From Boseongicola sp. SB0675_bin_26 (GTDB lineage: Bacteria; Pseudomonadota; Alphaproteobacteria; Rhodobacterales; Rhodobacteraceae): DNA of 11,239 nt. Numbering within the stretch: the first letter of the stretch is position 1; each line of letters opens with the position of its first letter. The notes under the pieces are model-generated. The model saw nothing but the letters and a program-made list of their open reading frames with translations. It did not search any database and had not been told where the DNA came from. The position numbers were made by a program, and so were the translations under genes. The stretch covers positions 1 through 11,239 of the forward strand of contig VYCX01000429.1 in the NCBI GenBank assembly GCA_009843725.1, given 5' to 3'. Below, piece after piece: positions 6,728 through 11,239 of the stretch.

Positions 6728-6965
6728 TTTCCGGTCGCTTCATCCCGTCAACCGATCATTGGCGACCCTTGCCGCGCCGTTGCAGTTCAGCGCGGGACCG
6801 TCTTGCCGAAGCCCGGATGGGCAAGTTGCGCGGCAACCGGGTACGGTTTCAAGGTCCGGTCACGGCGTTGCACTGACCCGGGGCGACCCACCTGCTTCAG
6901 CAATCGCGGCCGATCCGGTAATCGGGGATTCGACGGATCGATGCCAAGCTTCGGTCTGGATGCCA

Positions 6966-6971
6966 GGGGAG
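6966..6971 (+). promoter_or_regulatory. Ribosome binding site of the oxoprolinase gene
   Basis: GGGGAG stands 7 bases before the ATG at 6979, a good spacing that supports this start; the nucleotide-binding DRGGTFTD motif begins at residue 7, as usual for the family. Confidence 0.6.
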
Positions 6972-6978
6972 CCAGGCC

Positions 6979-9900
6979 ATGTGGCAATTTTGGGTGGACA
7001 GGGGCGGTACATTCACCGACATCGTCGCGCGGAAGCCGGACGGCACGCTTCAAACGCACAAACTGCTGTCGGAAGACCCGGACAGGTACAGCGATGCGGC
7101 TGTGCAGGGCATTCGGGAAATCCTCGGCGTGGCATCGGACCATCCGATTCCCGAAGGCACGATTGACACGGTCAGGATGGGCACGACCGTGGCGACCAAC
7201 GCCCTGCTTGAACGAAAGGGAGACCGAACTGTCCTGTTCATCACCAGAGGGCTTCGGGACCTGCTCAGAATCGGGTACCAAAACCGGCCGAGGCTCTTTG
7301 ACCTCCACGTCAGGTTGCCCGAACTGCTCTACGAAGGTGTTGTCGAGGTCAACGAGCGCGTAGACGCCCACGGGTGCGTCGTTGAGGCCCTGGACATCCA
7401 GCAGGTCCGCATGGCGCTGTCGAAGGCCTACGGCGAGGGTTTCAGATCGGTCGCCGTCGCCCTCATGCATGGATACCGATTCCGCGAGCATGAACGGCAG
7501 ATCGGTGAAATTGCGCGTCGGCAGGGATTCACCCAGGTATCGCTCAGCCACGAGGCGAGCCCGCTGATCAAGCTCGTCGCACGCGGCGACACGAGCGTGG
7601 TCGACGCCTATCTGTCCCCCATCCTGAGACGATACGTGAACCGGGTCGGCGACGCGCTCGGAGCGGACCGCGGGGGTTGCAGGTCCATCATGTTCATGCA
7701 GTCGAACGGCGGACTGACGGATGCCACGCGATTTCAGGGCAGGGACGCCATCCTTTCCGGTCCTGCCGGCGGAGTCGTCGGCATGGTCCGGACGGCTCGG
7801 GAGGCAGGTTTCGAAAGGCTGATCGGCTTTGACATGGGCGGCACGTCAACCGACGTCTGTCACCATGCGGGCGAGTACGAACGCTCCTTCGAATCCGAGG
7901 TGGCTGGCGTGAGAATGCGCGCCCCGATGATGAGCATCCATACGGTTGCTGCAGGAGGCGGTTCGATACTGTCCTTCCGTCAGGGGCGTTTGCAGGTTGG
8001 CCCCGAGAGTGCGGGCGCCAATCCCGGTCCCGCCAGCTACCGCCGCGGCGGTCCGCTGGCGGTGACGGATTGCAACGTCGTTTTGGGAAAGATCCAGCCA
8101 GGTCATTTTCCCGCGGTGTTCGGACCGGCCGGAAACGCGTCCCTGGACGTCGAGGCCGCCCGAGCCGGGTTCGAGAGCATGGCAGAGGACATTGCCCGCG
8201 CAACCGGCGATCCCAGGATGGGTGTCGAGGCGCTGGCTGAGGGCTTCCTGCGCATCGCCGTGGAAAACATGGCAAATGCCATCAAGAAGATCAGCGTCCA
8301 GCGCGGCTACGACGTGACGCAATACACGATGAACTGCTTTGGCGGCGCTGGCGGACAGCACGCCTGCCAGGTTGCCGACGTGCTCGGAATGGAGAGCATC
8401 TTCATTCATCCCTTTGCCGGTGTCCTTTCCGCCTTCGGAATGGGACTCGCCGACATCCGCGTCATCCGTGAGCACCAGTTCTCCGCTTCGATTTCCAGCA
8501 CCGGAGCGGCCAGGCAGGTTCTGCATGAGATCGGCAACGAGGCGCGGAACCAGGTTCTTGGCCAAGGCGTCGGCGCAGACCGGATTGAAGTTGCCTGCAC
8601 GGCCCATGTCCGCACGCCAGGTTCGCATCATGCAATCCCCGTGCCGTTTGGCGAGGAAGCCGCCATGCGGGCGGAGTTCGGCAGGGCCCATCGACAACGC
8701 TTCGGCTTTGTGCCGGAGCATGACGACCTGATCGTCGAACTGCTGACGGCAGAGGCCATAGGCTCGACTGGAGAGTGCGCGGCGCTGACGTCGCCCGACG
8801 GACCGAGGACCGGAGACCAGACGGCACGAATGTTCTCGGAAGCGGCGTGGCTGGACGTGCCTCTGGTGACTCGCGACCGGATCAAGGCACGCGACAAGGT
8901 GGCGGGTCCGGCGATCATTGTCGAACCTACCGGAACGAATGTCGTCGAACCGGGCTGGCAGGCCGAGGGACTGCCCGGCGGCGGGCTTGCGCTGCGCCGC
9001 ATCGAGCCGCTTCAGCGCCGGGAGGCCATCGGCACTGGCGCCGACCCCGTGATGCTCGAGGTCTTCAACAACCTGTTCATGTCCGTCGCCGATCAGATGG
9101 GGGCGACGCTGGCCAACACCGCCAGTTCGGTGAACATCAAGGAGCGCCTCGACTTTTCCTGCGCAATCTTCGCGGCCGACGGAGATCTGGTCGCCAATGC
9201 GCCGCATGTGCCCGTTCACCTCGGCTCGATGAGCGAAAGCGTGCGCACCATCCTGCGCCAGAACGAGGGCAGGATTCGTCCTGGCGACGTCTTCATGATG
9301 AACAACCCCTACGACGGCGGGACTCATCTTCCGGACGTGACCGTGATAACGCCGGTGTTTGACAAGGCAGGCAAGGACATCATCTTCCTTGCCGCGTCGC
9401 GCGGCCACCACGCGGACATTGGAGGCAAGACGCCGGGTTCGGCGCCCCCCGACAGCCGCCACATCGACGAGGAAGGCGTCCTGATCGACAACTTTCTCCT
9501 GGTTGCCCAAGGCACGTTGCGCGAAGGCGAAGCCAGGGACCTGCTGGCCTCCGGGAAGCACCCCTGCCGCAACATCAACCAGAACATGGCCGATCTGGCA
9601 GCCCAGGTTGCCGCAAATGCAACCGGAGCGCAGGAGCTGTCCAGGATCGTCGATCAATTCGGGCTGGAGGTCGTCCAGGCATACATGGGTCACGTCCAGG
9701 CCAACGCCGAAGAGAGCGTCCGGCGTGTCCTGGATGTCCTGAAGGACTGCCGGTTCACCTACCCGCTTGACGGCGGCGCCCGGATCAAGGTGCGGGTCTC
9801 GGTGGATCACGAGACGCGCAGCGCGGTGGTCGACTTCACGGGCACCTCTCCTCAGGACGAGAAGAACTACAACGCGCCGTTCTCGATCTGCCGCGCGGCG

Positions 9901-10599
9901 GTTCTCTACGTGTTCAGAACCCTGGTTGGCGCCGACATTCCGATGAACGAGGGTTGCCTGAAGCCGATCAGGATTGTTGTGCCCAAAGGCACCATGATCA
10001 ATCCTGAGCATCCAGCCGCCGTCATCTCGGGAAACACCGAGGTCAGCCAGGCGATCGCGGACGCGCTCTACGGCGCTCTCGGAGTTGTCGCCGGGTCGCA
10101 AGGCACCATGAACAACTTCGTCTACGGCAACGAAAAGTACCAGAACTACGAGACGATCTGCGGCGGCACCGGGGCCGGCGACGGCTTTGACGGCGCGAGC
10201 GCCGTGCACAGCCACATGACAAACACCCGGATGACCGACCCCGAAGTGCTGGAGAGCCGCTTCCCGGTCCGCGTCGACGAATTCTCGATCCGGACCGGTT
10301 CGGGCGGCGACGGCGAATTCAGGGGCGGCGACGGCATCGTGCGCAAGCTGCGGTTTCTGGAACCGATGACCGTTACCATCCTGTCATCGCACCGGGAAAC
10401 GGTCCCGTTTGGCGCAAACGGCGGCCAGCCCGGGCTGCCCGGCGAAAACTCCGTTCTTCGCAGCGACGGGACAATCGAGAGACTGCAAGGGAACGACGAA
10501 ACCCAAGTGGGGGCCAATGACGTGATTGTCATGAAGACGCCAGGCGGCGGCGGATTCGGGACAGTAGGGAAGGCGTCGACGTCCGGTGCCCGCGGATGA
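6979..10599 (+). CDS. Fused HyuA-HyuB 5-oxoprolinase-type hydrolase
   Basis: A 1206-residue protein joining the two hydantoinase/oxoprolinase halves in one chain, as in eukaryotic-type 5-oxoprolinase, which splits 5-oxo-L-proline to L-glutamate with ATP. The N-terminal HyuA half has the ASKHA phosphate loop [10 protein letters not shown] (residues 5-14), [15 protein letters not shown], a second phosphate motif [11 protein letters not shown] near 283-293, and FGGAGGQHA near 453. The HyuB half starts about residue 692 (MLEVFNNLF) with [47 protein letters not shown], and ends in [11 protein letters not shown] and TPGGGGFG. Length and order are those of complete family members, with no frameshift. 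Cytoplasmic; no signal peptide. Substrate is inferred: 5-oxoproline is most likely, but related enzymes act on hydantoins or acetone/acetophenone with ATP. Divergent from the amine oxidase; no partner gene follows. Confidence 0.94.
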   Translation: MWQFWVDRGGTFTDIVARKPDGTLQTHKLLSEDPDRYSDAAVQGIREILGVASDHPIPEGTIDTVRMGTTVATNALLERKGDRTVLFITRGLRDLLRIGYQNRPRLFDLHVRLPELLYEGVVEVNERVDAHGCVVEALDIQQVRMALSKAYGEGFRSVAVALMHGYRFREHERQIGEIARRQGFTQVSLSHEASPLIKLVARGDTSVVDAYLSPILRRYVNRVGDALGADRGGCRSIMFMQSNGGLTDATRFQGRDAILSGPAGGVVGMVRTAREAGFERLIGFDMGGTSTDVCHHAGEYERSFESEVAGVRMRAPMMSIHTVAAGGGSILSFRQGRLQVGPESAGANPGPASYRRGGPLAVTDCNVVLGKIQPGHFPAVFGPAGNASLDVEAARAGFESMAEDIARATGDPRMGVEALAEGFLRIAVENMANAIKKISVQRGYDVTQYTMNCFGGAGGQHACQVADVLGMESIFIHPFAGVLSAFGMGLADIRVIREHQFSASISSTGAARQVLHEIGNEARNQVLGQGVGADRIEVACTAHVRTPGSHHAIPVPFGEEAAMRAEFGRAHRQRFGFVPEHDDLIVELLTAEAIGSTGECAALTSPDGPRTGDQTARMFSEAAWLDVPLVTRDRIKARDKVAGPAIIVEPTGTNVVEPGWQAEGLPGGGLALRRIEPLQRREAIGTGADPVMLEVFNNLFMSVADQMGATLANTASSVNIKERLDFSCAIFAADGDLVANAPHVPVHLGSMSESVRTILRQNEGRIRPGDVFMMNNPYDGGTHLPDVTVITPVFDKAGKDIIFLAASRGHHADIGGKTPGSAPPDSRHIDEEGVLIDNFLLVAQGTLREGEARDLLASGKHPCRNINQNMADLAAQVAANATGAQELSRIVDQFGLEVVQAYMGHVQANAEESVRRVLDVLKDCRFTYPLDGGARIKVRVSVDHETRSAVVDFTGTSPQDEKNYNAPFSICRAAVLYVFRTLVGADIPMNEGCLKPIRIVVPKGTMINPEHPAAVISGNTEVSQAIADALYGALGVVAGSQGTMNNFVYGNEKYQNYETICGGTGAGDGFDGASAVHSHMTNTRMTDPEVLESRFPVRVDEFSIRTGSGGDGEFRGGDGIVRKLRFLEPMTVTILSSHRETVPFGANGGQPGLPGENSVLRSDGTIERLQGNDETQVGANDVIVMKTPGGGGFGTVGKASTSGARG

Positions 10600-10617
10600 T
10601 CCGAAGAGCGGCGGAGG

Positions 10618-10635
10618 CCCTGCAGGGCGGCAGGG
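10618..10635 (+). terminator. Possible hairpin after the oxoprolinase gene
   Basis: CCCTGC (10618-10623) and GCAGGG (10630-10635) form a 6-bp stem with a 6-base loop, 18 bases past the stop; the same place also holds the 12-base palindrome GCCCTGCAGGGC (10617-10628). No T-run follows, so termination here would need Rho or is not real. Confidence 0.25.
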
Positions 10636-10992
10636 GCAAGATCCGCGGATGCCGGGCTCGGCGATGCCTTTCCCGCGTGCGAATTCAGTTCGGCACCAGC
10701 GCGTTGGCGTGCGCTCTCCTGGAGCAATGCGGCCGCCGTTTTTGTTCGCCGGACATGGCGTCGCCAAGTTGCACCTTGGCAACGGTCGAATGGCGATCGA
10801 CTCGCGCCGCCGATGGACGGTAGCTGTCTTGACGACGGCGTTCGTGTCTTCTGTAGAGAGATGGAGTGTGCAGGCTGCCTTTGCCGCCTCGTCCCATGGG
10901 TCCCGGCCAGCAGCCGCGACCTGTGACCGGGTCAGGGAAGTGCCGTCAGGACCCACGGGAGGAACCCGGTGCATCAATGCATGCGCCGGGGT

Positions 10993-11016
10993 CGGTGCGG
11001 GGGACGTGCCGCACCG
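10993..11016 (-). terminator. Hairpin downstream of the partial minus-strand gene
   Basis: CGGTGCGG and CCGCACCG form a perfect 8-bp, GC-rich stem with an 8-base loop, beginning 6 bases after the stop codon of the partial gene. There is no T-run, but position and stem strength make it the best terminator candidate in the window. Confidence 0.4.
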
Positions 11017-11022
11017 CGGGCG

Positions 11023-11239
11023 TCACTGCTCGTCACCATAGAACACTGACTGGAAGCCCGGTCCGCTCGCATGGCCGACGACACCTGCCTGATTGGTGCC
11101 GCCGAACTGGCCCGTTGCGACATATGTCTGCGCGTTGGCCCGGGTGGAACTCGTGAAGCGTCCGCCGGAGACCGGCATCGGGTTCCATGCGAGGGTGCCG
11201 AGGGTCGGAATGCCCTTGAGGGTGAGGTCGGCTTCCGGG
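11023..11239 (-). CDS. C-terminus of a probable surface beta-barrel protein (partial)
   Basis: The last 71 codons and TGA of a minus-strand gene whose start lies beyond the right edge of the window. The peptide begins PEADLTLKGIPTLG and ends with GQFGGTNQAGVVGHASG then GFQSVFYGDEQ. Short beta-strand-like stretches alternate with glycine turns, and the G-x-F-G-x-x-x-x-x-G-V-x-G pattern before a final aromatic strand resembles the C-terminal barrel repeat of transferrin-binding-protein-like surface lipoproteins common in Rhodobacterales. That family call is by pattern only; another outer-membrane or secreted beta protein would fit too. Reading frame and stop are clear, and codon choice looks like coding sequence. 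A strong GC hairpin follows the stop. No lipobox or signal can be judged because the N-terminus is missing. Confidence 0.65.
   Translation of the reverse strand, partial: PEADLTLKGIPTLGTLAWNPMPVSGGRFTSSTRANAQTYVATGQFGGTNQAGVVGHASGPGFQSVFYGDEQ

Larger units (their letters stand above)
6646..6978. promoter_or_regulatory. Divergent control region between amine oxidase and oxoprolinase
   Basis: The 333 bases between two divergent start codons hold no gene I can support. Besides the LacI-type palindrome and the candidate amine oxidase promoter, it has two smaller inverted repeats: GTTGC-GCG-GCAAC at 6825-6837 and GGTCA-N11-TGACC at 6858-6878. Either may be an operator for the plus-strand gene or chance. 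I could not find a convincing -35/-10 pair facing the oxoprolinase. Confidence 0.55.
10600..11022. other. Intergenic stretch without a recognisable gene (423 bases)
   Basis: Between the convergent oxoprolinase gene and the partial minus-strand gene. The longest open frames (plus 10586-11041, and minus 10384-10977 which runs back through the oxoprolinase) overlap real genes, lack a Shine-Dalgarno site, and have compositions (many Arg, Pro, Ser, Cys) typical of chance frames in GC-rich DNA. I recognise no protein family or structured RNA. It holds small inverted repeats, including TGCAT-CA-ATGCA at 10970-10981 and the hairpin at 10993-11016. Confidence 0.5.

Noticed and set aside
5056..6876. 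Plus-strand open frame of 606 codons
   Set aside because: It lies antisense to the amine oxidase, which has clear motifs. Long antisense frames are common in GC-rich genes, and its protein matches no family.
7846..10215. Minus-strand open frame of 789 codons
   Set aside because: Antisense shadow of the oxoprolinase gene; no recognisable motifs, and composition rich in His, Arg, Val and Asp as expected from reversed codons.
10926..10970. Inverted repeat ACCGGGT / ACCCGGT with a 31-base gap
   Set aside because: Seven-base arms that far apart are expected by chance in DNA this GC-rich.
10586..11041. Plus-strand open frame of 151 codons after the oxoprolinase
   Set aside because: It overlaps both the oxoprolinase end and the partial minus-strand gene, lacks a start signal and family resemblance.

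Overview
The window is GC-rich, almost fully coding DNA with tight gene packing, and looks like chromosome from an alphaproteobacterium, most likely a Rhodobacterales (Rhodobacteraceae-type) member. The clues are a pyrC-like gene followed by plsY, a family-4-like uracil-DNA glycosylase with a long N-terminal extension, and overlapping start/stop codons. The lineage is inferred from gene content and remembered family resemblance; no search was run.

Left part (140-4725, all on the minus strand, so read from right to left): a dihydroorotase-like protein with a destroyed metal site (3445-4725), the glycerol-3-phosphate acyltransferase PlsY (2779-3393), then a tight cluster of uracil-DNA glycosylase, calcineurin-like phosphoesterase, LysE/RhtB exporter and MoaB. 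Each of these last four overlaps the next by exactly 4 bases (ATGA or GTGA), so they are almost certainly co-transcribed and translationally coupled. These are housekeeping genes: pyrimidine synthesis, membrane lipid synthesis, DNA repair and molybdopterin synthesis. No pyrB (aspartate transcarbamoylase) lies upstream of the pyrC-like gene, where I would expect it.

Middle part (5083-10599): a divergent pair. On the minus strand is a Tat-exported FAD amine oxidase that resembles L-amino-acid oxidases. On the plus strand is a large fused HyuA-HyuB protein of the 5-oxoprolinase type. They share a 333-base control region holding a near-perfect LacI/GalR-type operator, a plausible promoter for the oxidase and good ribosome binding sites. 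The pair may form an accessory amino-acid or pyroglutamate catabolism module placed next to the housekeeping block (inference).

Right part (10600-11239): about 420 bases in which I find no convincing gene, then the C-terminal 71 codons of a minus-strand gene cut by the window edge. Its glycine/aromatic beta-strand pattern suggests a surface beta-barrel protein, possibly transferrin-binding-protein-like.

I see no CRISPR array, tRNA, rRNA, insertion sequence or phage gene. Nothing here looks like a wholly new system. The items most worth checking are the dead dihydroorotase without pyrB, the uracil-DNA glycosylase without its iron-sulfur cysteines, and the LacI-type operator between the oxidase and the oxoprolinase.
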